A stretch of DNA of 9,865 nucleotides from Chlorobiales bacterium. Its GTDB lineage: Bacteria > Bacteroidota > Chlorobiia > Chlorobiales > Chlorobiaceae. The stretch lies in assembly GCA_022360275.1 (NCBI GenBank), contig JAKSDC010000162.1, positions 1-9,865 on the forward strand. The letters are read 5' to 3'. Shown here in pieces: positions 1 to 7,240 of this stretch. The notes under the pieces are model-generated. The model made no database searches, was not told the DNA's origin, and saw only the letters and a list, made by a program, of their open reading frames with translations. The position numbers and the translations under genes were made by a program. The first letter of the stretch is position 1. Every line of letters starts with the position of its first letter.

Positions 1-1
1 A

Positions 2-1741
2 GGGTCTGAAGAAGATCTGCCTTTCGACCTGATTATCAGTGCTATCGGCCAGGATCCGGATACTTCCTGTGTAGAACAGGATCCTGAAAAACCCGACACC
101 ACCCGCTGGAACACTTTTGTGTACGATGAAAAGACAAATGTGACTTCCGTTGAGGGTGTTTTTGCGGCAGGTGACTGCGCTTTCGGTCCCGATACGGTCA
201 TTCAGGCCGTAGGAGAAGGGCAGCGGGCGGCGAAGGCAATCAACCTCTACCTTGCAGGCGCGACTGTCGAGCTGAAAAATGAATACACCATTTCACTCGG
301 CAGTATCGAAGAGCTTGATATGGAGGATTTTGCTCCCCGCTACGTTCATAAGAAGCGAATGCAGGATGCCGTGTTTTCTTCGGAAGAAAGACTGAAAGAA
401 GGCGGATGGGGCGCTATCGACAAGGGTCTTGACAGGACGCAGGCCATGGCCGAAGCATCACGCTGTATCGAGTGCGGCTGCAATGCCCGTTTTGACTGTG
501 GCCTGAGAAAGTACGCGACCGAATATGGCGCTGACGAGAGTCGTTTTACCGGCGAGAAAAGAGACTACAATGACGACACCCGCCATCCACTCATTAAAAT
601 CGAGGGCGATAAATGTATTACCTGCGGCAGTTGTGTAAGGATGTGTCTTGAGGTCAGATGTATCGGCGCATTGAGTTTTATCGACCGCGGTTTTGGAACA
701 CGTGTGGGGCCGAACTTTGACGATCCCCTGCAGGAAACCGGCTGCGACGCTTGCGGCATGTGCATTGACGTCTGCCCGACCGGCGCGCTTGCACCCAATA
801 CAGGAAAGGAGGCAGGACCCTGGGCGGCGGAAGAAATCGCAACCACCTGTACCGCATGCAGTAGAGGATGCGGATTGATGGTTGCAGCAGCAGAAGGAGG
901 GGTTGTCAGGGTTCGGAGTATTGACGGGGACCCCGTCAACAATGCAGTTATCTGTGCTGAAGGGCGCTTCGGTTATCAACTGCTCGGCGTTGGAGACAAG
1001 ATGGTAGAGCAATCAGGGGTCCAGGAGGCAAAAGAGATGCTTGCGTCAGCACGAGAGCTCGCTGTCGTGGTATCACCGAGGCTCACCATAGAGCAAACCT
1101 ATACGGCCGTACGCTTTTCAAGGAAGTTCAGCGCAAAGCTTTATTATCTGCTGGCTGAAAAGGCAACTTCAGAAGAACAGGGCCCGCCCTGGTACGGTAA
1201 AAAGGCCGGAGAAGCAAACACCGCTCTTCTTGATCGTCTCGGCGCGAAAGGTTTGGACAGCGCTGACAAGCTCGACGCGGATACGGTGCTTCTCGTGGGT
1301 ACGGAAATTGAAGCGGTGCCCGGACAGAAAATAATCGGGATCAACCCCTCGAAAAGGAATGCCGATTGTTATTTCGTGCTGCCCGATCCTTTACAGTCTG
1401 AGGGGTTGATGCTTAACCGGGAGGGTGATCTTTGCAGAGTCCGTGCGGTTCTTCCGAAACCGGATCAGGTGCCGGATTGTCATGTACTGCTTGCAGAGCT
1501 GGCAGGAGAGGAGTCTTTGACAGACCTTGCAGAACTGCGCAATGAGCTGGCTGAAGAGGTGAAGGAGCTCTCCGCCATAAAAGAGCCTGGTGAAGAAGCA
1601 CGTTTGTTGCCATCAGGCCTCGAGCCGATACTGAAGCGGGTTGCGCCGGACTGCCGGGAACAAGCGTTTGCCGGGCATTTGAGAAACATGGGAATGTATC
1701 AACAAATCTGTGTTTGTTCAGCCGGTGGAGTAAACATTTGA
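2..1741 (+). CDS. Fused GltD-like flavin oxidoreductase / 4Fe-4S ferredoxin / NuoG-like protein (5' partial)
   Basis: The reading frame is open from base 2 to the TGA at 1739-1741, giving 579 visible residues; the start lies left of the window. Residues 52-80 hold GVFAAGD and a following glycine/alanine-rich helix, the second FAD-contacting motif of GltD-type NAD(P)H oxidoreductases. A cysteine cluster (C155, C158, C160, C166) follows, then two ferredoxin-type 4Fe-4S motifs (C205, C208, C211, C215 and C248, C251, C254, C258). Next is a CxxCxxxC...C motif (C283, C286, C290, C318) like the N-terminal 4Fe-4S site of molybdopterin oxidoreductases and NuoG. The remaining 260 residues resemble the degenerate NuoG/FdhA catalytic region (SPRLTIEQTYT near 353) but are much shorter than a full molybdopterin domain. 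The role is probably electron transfer between NAD(P)H and an iron-sulfur partner in the cytoplasm; substrate unknown. The ATG- or GTG-initiated internal starts, such as GTG 119, are not the true start. It lies 19 bases before hisH. Confidence 0.85.
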   Translation, partial: GSEEDLPFDLIISAIGQDPDTSCVEQDPEKPDTTRWNTFVYDEKTNVTSVEGVFAAGDCAFGPDTVIQAVGEGQRAAKAINLYLAGATVELKNEYTISLGSIEELDMEDFAPRYVHKKRMQDAVFSSEERLKEGGWGAIDKGLDRTQAMAEASRCIECGCNARFDCGLRKYATEYGADESRFTGEKRDYNDDTRHPLIKIEGDKCITCGSCVRMCLEVRCIGALSFIDRGFGTRVGPNFDDPLQETGCDACGMCIDVCPTGALAPNTGKEAGPWAAEEIATTCTACSRGCGLMVAAAEGGVVRVRSIDGDPVNNAVICAEGRFGYQLLGVGDKMVEQSGVQEAKEMLASARELAVVVSPRLTIEQTYTAVRFSRKFSAKLYYLLAEKATSEEQGPPWYGKKAGEANTALLDRLGAKGLDSADKLDADTVLLVGTEIEAVPGQKIIGINPSKRNADCYFVLPDPLQSEGLMLNREGDLCRVRAVLPKPDQVPDCHVLLAELAGEESLTDLAELRNELAEEVKELSAIKEPGEEARLLPSGLEPILKRVAPDCREQAFAGHLRNMGMYQQICVCSAGGVNI

Positions 1742-1760
1742 TTGTAACAAAAGTTTTTTC

Positions 1761-2366
1761 ATGATTTTTATTGCGGATTACGGTGCCGGGAATCTGCACT
1801 CCGTGCAGAAAGCATTTGAATATATCGGGGTGAAAACAGTGGTGAGCAGTGATGCGTCACAGTTGTCGAACTTTGAGAAAGTGCTGGTGCCCGGTGTCGG
1901 GGCATTCGGTCATGCGATAGGTTCGTTCAATACTTCAGGTTTCAATGATGCGCTTCATGAACATGTCGATAAGGGTCGTCAAGTGCTCGGGATATGTCTT
2001 GGTATGCAGCTGTTTTTGACACAAAGCGAGGAAAGGGGGATACACAAGGGGCTGAACTTCGTTCCGGGAAAAGTGGTTCGCTTTAAGAGTGACAATGAAA
2101 AGATACCGCAGATCGGGTGGAATTCCGTAGCTTGCCGCAAGGAGAGCGTGCTGTTCGAAAACGTGCCGGGTAACTCGTTTTTTTACTTTGTGCACTCCTA
2201 TTACTGCGAGCCTGAGCATGAGGACGACATAGCGGCAACAACGTTCTTTGCAGGAAAGAATTTTTGTTCGGCCATAGAAAAAAATGGTATTTTCGCTCTG
2301 CAGTTTCATCCTGAGAAAAGTTCGGAGGCAGGATTGAAGGTGCTTCAGAATTTTGCAAAATATTAA
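1761..2366 (+). CDS. hisH: Imidazole glycerol phosphate synthase, glutamine amidotransferase subunit HisH
   Basis: This 201-residue protein is the class I glutaminase half of imidazole glycerol phosphate synthase. It releases ammonia from glutamine and passes it to HisF, which makes imidazole glycerol phosphate and AICAR in histidine biosynthesis. The N-terminus IADYGAGNLHSV is the HisH signature, and PGVGAFG at 44-50 is the oxyanion-strand loop region. The catalytic triad is visible: Cys79 in LGICLGMQ, and His183 and Glu185 in QFHPEKS. Length matches the family (about 200 residues). The ATG at 1761 begins exactly at the conserved N-terminus, although no good Shine-Dalgarno sequence precedes it. 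hisA starts 27 bases after its stop. HisF is not in the window, so the partner must be encoded elsewhere. Confidence 0.96.
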   Translation: MIFIADYGAGNLHSVQKAFEYIGVKTVVSSDASQLSNFEKVLVPGVGAFGHAIGSFNTSGFNDALHEHVDKGRQVLGICLGMQLFLTQSEERGIHKGLNFVPGKVVRFKSDNEKIPQIGWNSVACRKESVLFENVPGNSFFYFVHSYYCEPEHEDDIAATTFFAGKNFCSAIEKNGIFALQFHPEKSSEAGLKVLQNFAKY

Positions 2367-2393
2367 TTGGTAAAATGTCCGGAGAAAAGGAAT

Positions 2394-3176
2394 ATGTTGA
2401 TTATCCCGGCTATAGATATAAAAGATGGAAAGTGCGTCAGGCTTACCCGCGGAGAGTTTGACAAAAAGAAGATTTATCTCGATAACCCGCGTGACATGGC
2501 AATCATCTGGCGAAAACAAAATGCCAAAATGATTCATGTCGTCGATCTCGATGCTGCCTTGACCGGCAAACCGGTTAACTTCGAAAAGATAAAAGAGATT
2601 GTCTCGACACTTGACATTCCGGTGCAGGTAGGCGGTGGAATCCGTTCTGTCGAAACGGTGGCACAATACCTTGAAATCGGTGTCAGCAGAGTTGTTATCG
2701 GTTCCGCTGCGGTAACGAATCCCGAGCTTGTTGAAGAGTTGCTCAAACAGTATTCCGCTTCCCAGATTGTTGTGGGTATCGATGCTCAAAACGGTGTTCC
2801 AAGGATCAAGGGCTGGACGGAAAGCAGCGGTATGAAAGATTTCGAGCTTGCACTCGATATGAAAAAACGCGGTATCAAAAGGATTATTTATACCGATATA
2901 TCCTGTGACGGTATGATGCAGGGGGTTGGTTTCGAAAGCACGAGAAACTTTGCCATGAAAGCCGGAATGAAAGTCACTGCTTCCGGCGGTGTCACGAGTT
3001 CCGAGGATCTGAAAAAACTGCAGACGCTTGAAAAGTACGGGGTAGACTCGGTGATCATCGGCAAAGCGCTCTATGAAACCAACTTTCCTTGCCAGAAGCT
3101 CTGGTATAATTACGAAAAAGGCATGGGCATCGACCGTGATTTTTCATCTGCACTGCGCAAGGAGTGCTGTCGCTGA
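2394..3176 (+). CDS. hisA: Phosphoribosylformimino-5-aminoimidazole carboxamide ribotide isomerase HisA
   Basis: This 260-residue TIM-barrel protein catalyses the Amadori isomerisation of ProFAR to PRFAR, the step just before the HisH/HisF reaction. The family landmarks are present: IPAIDIKDGKCVRL at the N-terminus with catalytic Asp8, VQVGGGIRS at 77-85, VGIDAQNG with the second catalytic Asp130, YTDISCDGMMQG at 166-177, and the phosphate-binding ASGGV (196-200) and IIGKALYE (221-228). I chose ATG 2394 because it places the first beta strand at the N-terminus and has GGAG at 2381-2384, nine bases upstream. The frame stays open to a TTG at 2367, directly after the hisH stop, but that would add nine unconserved residues. 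The tail after the last barrel helix (about 231-260, ending CysCysArg) is somewhat longer than usual. Confidence 0.95.
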   Translation: MLIIPAIDIKDGKCVRLTRGEFDKKKIYLDNPRDMAIIWRKQNAKMIHVVDLDAALTGKPVNFEKIKEIVSTLDIPVQVGGGIRSVETVAQYLEIGVSRVVIGSAAVTNPELVEELLKQYSASQIVVGIDAQNGVPRIKGWTESSGMKDFELALDMKKRGIKRIIYTDISCDGMMQGVGFESTRNFAMKAGMKVTASGGVTSSEDLKKLQTLEKYGVDSVIIGKALYETNFPCQKLWYNYEKGMGIDRDFSSALRKECCR

Positions 3177-3190
3177 GGCTCTGTTAATCC

Positions 3191-3826
3191 ATGTTCCTTC
3201 AGGAACGCAATCATTCCGGGAGCAACGTGTCGCAGAATGTCCCCACCATCGAACAGAAGGTCGAGGCAGTGATTTTTGCCTCTGAAGAGTCGGCATCCCC
3301 CCAGTATATCAGGCAGGTGCTGGATGGGGAACTCTCTGTCGCCGAGATTGATGCCTGTGTCGAAAGACTCAACGAGATCTACACCTCGACCGGAAGATGT
3401 TTCAGAATCGCACGAGTCAGCGAGGGTTACCGTTTTCTTACCCTTCCCGCGCTTGAGCCTACGTTGAAAAAAACACTTGCTCCGAAAATCCAGAGAAAGC
3501 TTTCACAGTCAGCTCTCGAAGTGCTTGCAGTTATTGCCTACCAGCAGCCGGTGACCAGAGGTGACATACAACAGGTTCGCGGTGTCAGCCCGGATTATGC
3601 CGTTAACAGGCTTCTCGAGCGCGGGCTGATCGACGTACGCGGCAGAGCTGACAGTCCCGGTAAACCCCTTCTCTACGGAACAACAAAAGAATTTTTGGAT
3701 TTCTTCAATCTTCAGTCGATCAAGGATCTCCCGAAGCTGAGGGAGATCAGGGAACTGGTGCAGGATAAGGAGATACGGGAGTATTTGGCGTCATCAGAAG
3801 GCACTGCCGACCATGAAGAACAGTAG
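3191..3826 (+). CDS. scpB: Segregation and condensation protein B
   Basis: The product (211 residues from this start) is ScpB, the winged-helix kleisin-binding subunit that works with ScpA and SMC in chromosome condensation and segregation. Family motifs include TIEQKVEAVIFAS near residues 19-31, LSQSALEVLAVIAYQQPVTRGDI at 105-126, RGVSPDYAVNRLLERGLI at 130-147, and GRADSPGKPLLYGTTKEFLDFF at 151-172, followed by LPKLREI. The start is uncertain. ATG 3191 is the longest; GTG 3227 has GGGAG at 3218-3222 and would give MSQNVPTIEQK, which begins nearer the conserved region. The 3' end overlaps the next gene by 14 bases, as often seen for scpB with an RluB-type gene. The usual neighbour scpA is not upstream; hisA occupies that place. 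Confidence 0.93.
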   Translation: MFLQERNHSGSNVSQNVPTIEQKVEAVIFASEESASPQYIRQVLDGELSVAEIDACVERLNEIYTSTGRCFRIARVSEGYRFLTLPALEPTLKKTLAPKIQRKLSQSALEVLAVIAYQQPVTRGDIQQVRGVSPDYAVNRLLERGLIDVRGRADSPGKPLLYGTTKEFLDFFNLQSIKDLPKLREIRELVQDKEIREYLASSEGTADHEEQ

Positions 3827-4577
3827 CTCGTCCTCCCCTGGAACGAAAACCGGCCCGGCCATAAGAATCAACAAGTACCTTGCGCTTTGTGGGGTTGCGT
3901 CGAGGCGGGCAGCCGACAGGCTGGTTGAGAGCGGACAGGTAATGGTGAACGGTTGCATCGAGACAACTCCGGGAATTGCCATTCGTCCGGGAGTCGATGA
4001 GGTTGTCGTCGGTGGCAAGATTCTTGCTTTGCCTGAAGAAAAAAAAGTGTATATTTTGCTGAACAAACCCAGGAACTATATCACGACAAACCGTGACGAG
4101 AGAAACCGTGAGACGGTGCTTGACCTGGTCGATGTCAGGGAGCGTGTGTTCCCGGTTGGTCGTCTTGACCGTAAAACCACAGGGGTGCTGCTGCTGACGA
4201 ACGACGGAGAGTTGGCGCATCGCTTGATGCACCCTTCGTCCGGAGTGGACAAGGAATATCTGGCGGAGTTGGATTTGCCGTTTCAGGCAAGGCAGCTTTC
4301 AGTACTGACCAGCGGGATGCAGCTGAAAGATACGGGTGAAAAAACAAGTCCGTGCAAGGCGAAAATTCTGCAGGGCGGTTTGCAGGTTGTAGTGACCTTG
4401 CACGAAGGCAAAAACCATCAGGTCAGAAGAATGTTTCGTTCACTGGGCTATGAAGTAAAAAAGCTTGAGAGAACGGCCTATGCAGGGTTGCGGGCCGGTC
4501 GGCTTCGCAGGGGTGAGTGGCGTTATTTGACCTCTGTTGAAGTCGAGCAGCTCAAACGGGGCGGTGCTTCGCCCTGA
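3813..4577 (+). CDS. rluB: RsuA/RluB-family pseudouridine synthase
   Basis: This 254-residue protein converts a uridine in ribosomal RNA to pseudouridine. An S4 RNA-binding domain lies at about residues 17-63 (IRINKYLALCGVASRRAADRL, then GQVMVNG). The catalytic domain contains ILLNKPRNYITT at 81-92, the active-site motif GRLDRKTTGVLLLTNDGELAHRL with catalytic Asp119, the EYL segment at 148-150, and the C-terminal EGKNHQVRRMFRSLGYEVKKLER. These are characteristic of the RluB/RluE/RsuA family. RluB (23S rRNA, U2605 in E. coli) is the most likely assignment given the S4 domain and the scpB neighbour, but RsuA (16S rRNA) cannot be excluded from motifs alone. The first 16 residues are a Ser/Gly/Lys-rich extension. 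The ATG lies inside the end of scpB, with GAAGG eleven bases upstream, so translation is probably coupled. Confidence 0.92.
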   Translation: MKNSSSSSPGTKTGPAIRINKYLALCGVASRRAADRLVESGQVMVNGCIETTPGIAIRPGVDEVVVGGKILALPEEKKVYILLNKPRNYITTNRDERNRETVLDLVDVRERVFPVGRLDRKTTGVLLLTNDGELAHRLMHPSSGVDKEYLAELDLPFQARQLSVLTSGMQLKDTGEKTSPCKAKILQGGLQVVVTLHEGKNHQVRRMFRSLGYEVKKLERTAYAGLRAGRLRRGEWRYLTSVEVEQLKRGGASP

Positions 4578-4609
4578 GCGGTTGTTAATGTATAAGTATT
4601 TCATTGGTT

Positions 4610-6613
4610 ATGAGTTTATCTGTTTTTTTTTCGCGGCATCCTGCAGTTGCCGCGCTTTTTTTTCTGGTCTTTTGCGGTATTTCCTTCTCTTGTCCTTTTC
4701 CAGCCGTTGCCGACGATGATATTCAGGCACTGTTCGATCAAAGCGATATGCCGGGCGATATCGAGCAGCTTCTTCTAGAGCTTCAGCAGCTAAAACATCG
4801 GAAAATCCCCATCAATACGGCAACTGCTGAAGATCTTCTTCTCATACCGTTTCTTTCTGCAGACGATGCCCGGAGCATCATCGCATTTCGGGAAACAGAA
4901 GGGCCGTTGAGGTCGCCGGAGCAGCTTGAAACAATTATCGGCGCTGAAACTGCAAGAAGGGTTACTCTTTTTCTTTCCTTTGAACCTCTGGTGCCGGAGA
5001 AACCGGAAGAAAAAGCCGAAATAAAAGGCAGCTGGTATGGCAGGTACTTCAGTGAAATCCCTGAAAGGAGCGGTGTTTCCTCCGGTAAGTACCAAGGCGA
5101 CAATTACAAACTGTACAACCGGTTGTCCGTAGGGTATGGAGGGGTCTCCATCAACGGTGTTGTGGAAAATGATATTGGAGAGCCTGAAATCGACGATTTC
5201 ACCTCGTTCAGTATAGCATATGACGGTTCTGGATCTGTTGAACGATTCATTATCGGCGATTACGTGGTCAACTTCGGTCAGGGGCTGTTGTTCGGTCAGA
5301 GCAGATACTTTTCAAAAGGGGTCGATCCGCTCGGTGTAAAGCTTACGGGGCGTCGATTGAAAGCCTATGCGTCAAGTGCTGAAAACGGGTTTATGCAGGG
5401 TGCAGCGACATCTGTCAATCTGGAGTCGTTCACAGTTACGGCCTTTTATTCCAGCAACAAAGTTGATGCGTCTGTCAATGATGGAGAGGTGACAACAATC
5501 CGTACATCGGGTTACCATCGTACCGACAGTGAAATCGAGCACAAGGATAACGTGACGGAAAAGGTTCTGGGTATGAACATGCTCTATAATTTTCGTTCAG
5601 GGGAAACCAGCGGTACAGTCGGCGGAACATGGGCGCGTTACAACTACTCCGTTCCGCTTGAGGATACCGGCGGTGAAACGGGATGGCATGATATGGGGAG
5701 CATAGAGGCGGATCTTTTGATAGGAAAGGTCAACGTGTTTGCCGAGGCGGCATTGGCGGGAAAGAAGCACAAAGTCTCGTGGATCGGCGGTGTGGGATTT
5801 CCGCTGACGTCGGGTATTCAGACCGTGATGGCTGTAAGAGATTATCACAATATTTTTTTCTCCCCTTTTGCCGGCGCGTTCGGCGAACGCGCCGATGACG
5901 CGGCAAACGAAGAAGGGTACTATATCGGTATCGAGGCCGACATTCTCAAGAACCTGCACGTAGGAGCTTACTACGATATCTTCAGGTTTCCTGAACTCAG
6001 CAGCCGTTACAAGCTGCCTTCGACGGGTGACGAATCAAAGATTTTTCTCACATGGGAGCAGTCGCCGTTTTTGACGGCGGAGATGCTTCTCCAGAAACAG
6101 TACAAGGAAGAGGTTAAAAAGCTTTTCGACCCAAAAGGGCTTGAGTATTACATGCCCGTTCCCTTCACATCAAACCGTGTGCGTCTTGACCTGATCGGCA
6201 AGGTATCCCGGATGCTTACACTTAGGACAAGAGGAGAGATCAAGTTTGTGGAAGGAGAGTATCCGGATGGTGACGAGCGCTCGGACGGGTGGCTTTTCTA
6301 TCAGCAGGCGGTCCTGAAAAAAGGGCCGCTTGCCTTCAAGGCAAGATACACGCAGTTTCACACTGATGACTATGACTCGGCAGTTTATGTCTATGAAAAC
6401 GATCTTCCGCTGGTCTTTACCTTGAAGTCCTATTACGGCGAAGGACGGGCGTTTTTCGCACTTCTTTCCTATGACCTCTGGAAGAATTTCGAGCTTACGG
6501 CACGATATGCAAAAACCTGGTATGACGATCGAGACAGCTACGGCAGCGGCAACGACGAACGGGATACCAACGCGCCGGCTTCCTATCATCTCGGCTGCGC
6601 CTTGAGGTTTTAG
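4610..6613 (+). CDS. Secreted helix-hairpin-helix protein with predicted outer-membrane beta-barrel
   Basis: The 667-residue product has a Sec signal peptide: a hydrophobic stretch at about 11-28 and a likely cleavage after AVA at 32-34, before DDDIQ. Residues 66-111 (KIPINTATAEDLLLIPFLSADDARSIIAFRETEGPL, then LETIIG) form a ComEA-like helix-hairpin-helix segment with the INTAT...L..IP pattern. From about 140 to the end the sequence is rich in aromatic, Gly, Ser and Asp residues with alternating polar/hydrophobic strands. It ends in HLGCALRF, with the terminal Phe expected of an outer-membrane barrel. I recognise the architecture as a family of uncharacterised HHH proteins of Bacteroidetes and Chlorobi, but no function is established. 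The start is ATG 4610; a TTG six bases earlier is open, and a stop at 4586-4588 bounds the frame. No Shine-Dalgarno sequence is visible. It follows rluB by 32 bases. Confidence 0.82.
   Translation: MSLSVFFSRHPAVAALFFLVFCGISFSCPFPAVADDDIQALFDQSDMPGDIEQLLLELQQLKHRKIPINTATAEDLLLIPFLSADDARSIIAFRETEGPLRSPEQLETIIGAETARRVTLFLSFEPLVPEKPEEKAEIKGSWYGRYFSEIPERSGVSSGKYQGDNYKLYNRLSVGYGGVSINGVVENDIGEPEIDDFTSFSIAYDGSGSVERFIIGDYVVNFGQGLLFGQSRYFSKGVDPLGVKLTGRRLKAYASSAENGFMQGAATSVNLESFTVTAFYSSNKVDASVNDGEVTTIRTSGYHRTDSEIEHKDNVTEKVLGMNMLYNFRSGETSGTVGGTWARYNYSVPLEDTGGETGWHDMGSIEADLLIGKVNVFAEAALAGKKHKVSWIGGVGFPLTSGIQTVMAVRDYHNIFFSPFAGAFGERADDAANEEGYYIGIEADILKNLHVGAYYDIFRFPELSSRYKLPSTGDESKIFLTWEQSPFLTAEMLLQKQYKEEVKKLFDPKGLEYYMPVPFTSNRVRLDLIGKVSRMLTLRTRGEIKFVEGEYPDGDERSDGWLFYQQAVLKKGPLAFKARYTQFHTDDYDSAVYVYENDLPLVFTLKSYYGEGRAFFALLSYDLWKNFELTARYAKTWYDDRDSYGSGNDERDTNAPASYHLGCALRF
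5872..5894. repeat. Strong GC-rich hairpin inside the HHH-barrel gene
   Basis: CGGCGCGTTC (5872-5881) and GAACGCGCCG (5885-5894) are perfect inverted copies around a three-base GGC loop. It encodes the AGAFGERAD stretch of the barrel protein. It is not followed by a T-run on either strand (the plus-strand T-run lies upstream), so it is not an ordinary intrinsic terminator. It may be chance in a GC-rich patch, or an RNA structure that slows translation or decay. Confidence 0.6.
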
Positions 6614-6640
6614 GAGAATGTACTCTAACCTCTCTTTATA
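6604..6640. terminator. Weak candidate terminator between convergent genes
   Basis: GAGGTT (6604-6609) can pair with AACCTC (6627-6632), with an imperfect inner extension, and a short T-containing tail (TCTTTATA) follows on the plus strand. The stem contains the stop codons of both the barrel gene and the oppositely directed toxin gene, which are only 11 bases apart. The stem is short and bulged, so this is tentative. The minus-strand side has no T-run, so it would work mainly for plus-strand transcription. Confidence 0.3.
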
Positions 6641-6957
6641 AGGCGTTCAAGAAGGATGTCCTCGACATTACGCCGGCCATCGAGCATCGTCAATACGGTT
6701 ACCTGTGTATCTTTGATCCGATAGATAATTCTCCACGGAGGGACAAGAAGTTCCCTGTAAAGAAAAATGCCCTGGGACTGTAACTCGGGAACAATTCTCC
6801 CCCGTTCGGGGTAACGTTTCAGTTCAGAAGTTTTTTCGCGGATTTCCGTGAGAATCTTCAATGCATTTTCCGGGTTTTCTCTTGCTATGAAGTCTATGAC
6901 TTCTTCCAGGTCATGCTCTGCAGAGGCGACCCAGAAAATATCATATGAGGGATTCAT
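6625..6957 (-). CDS. ParE/RelE-family toxin of a type II toxin-antitoxin system
   Basis: This 110-residue protein has the compact RelE/ParE fold pattern. It shows an N-terminal strand (YDIFWVASAEHDLEEVIDFIA), two helices (ENPENALKILTEIREKTSELKRYP), the motif PERGRIVPEL at 50-59, YREL at 67-70, WRIIYRI at 75-81, and the terminal strand VTVLTMLDGRR at 86-96. The GR.VPEL / YREL / WRIIY / DGRR combination is typical of ParE-type toxins. ParE members poison DNA gyrase, while RelE members cleave mRNA on the ribosome; the sequence alone does not decide which. The ATG (complement of 6955-6957) overlaps the antitoxin stop by 17 bases, so translation is probably coupled. It ends 11 bases from the barrel gene, tail to tail. 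Residues of the ParE core look intact. Confidence 0.9.
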   Translation of the reverse strand: MNPSYDIFWVASAEHDLEEVIDFIARENPENALKILTEIREKTSELKRYPERGRIVPELQSQGIFLYRELLVPPWRIIYRIKDTQVTVLTMLDGRRNVEDILLERLIKRG

Positions 6958-7234
6958 GACTCTTCTTTATCAGCCGGTTTTCGAGGTCGTTGAAGATCTC
7001 CTCTTGTGACCTGAGGTTGCCTTTGCGGATGTCGTCTTCACCGATCGCAAGCATTTTCAGTAGTCCCAAAGCATTTCGCATCTCTTCATAGCTTTTCGGA
7101 TCCTGCAAGACCGCCCTCGGTTCACCATTCTGCGTGATAATGACCGGCCTGTGCGTGTCGTTGATCTGGTCCAGCAAATCAGCCGCCTTTGCCTTGAGAT
7201 AGGTGACGGGTTTTATGTCGTTTGTTATACGCAT
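6941..7234 (-). CDS. Phd/YefM-family antitoxin
   Basis: This 97-residue protein is the antitoxin partner of the downstream ParE/RelE-like toxin. The N-terminal half has the Phd/YefM DNA-binding fold pattern: DIKPVTYLKAKAADLLDQINDTHRPVIITQNGEPRAVLQDPKSYEEM. ITQNGEPRAVL is the family hallmark. The C-terminal half (about 56-97) is charged and helical, as expected for the part that wraps the toxin. I chose the ATG at 7234 because the complement of 7242-7247 gives a perfect AGGAGG seven bases upstream and the product starts directly at the conserved domain. The frame is open farther to an ATG at 7321, but those 29 residues are unrelated to the family. Such proteins usually repress their own operon, with the toxin as corepressor; a palindrome at 7267-7277 is a candidate site. 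Confidence 0.92.
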   Translation of the reverse strand: MRITNDIKPVTYLKAKAADLLDQINDTHRPVIITQNGEPRAVLQDPKSYEEMRNALGLLKMLAIGEDDIRKGNLRSQEEIFNDLENRLIKKSHESLI

Positions 7235-7240
7235 AGTTGT

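Noticed and set aside
1935..2789. Minus-strand open frame of 284 codons across hisH and hisA
   Set aside because: It covers two genes with intact catalytic residues on the other strand, and its product shows no family motif or plausible start signal.
4537..4719. Small plus-strand open frame bridging the pseudouridine synthase gene and the barrel gene, with an ATG at 4588
   Set aside because: It is in a different frame from both neighbours and translates to a Cys/Phe-rich sequence that mirrors the signal-peptide codons of the barrel gene; the signal peptide in the other frame is far more convincing.
5597..5959. Minus-strand frame of 120 codons within the barrel gene
   Set aside because: It is an antisense shadow with no motifs, and the plus-strand gene is continuous with a signal peptide and a typical barrel C-terminus.
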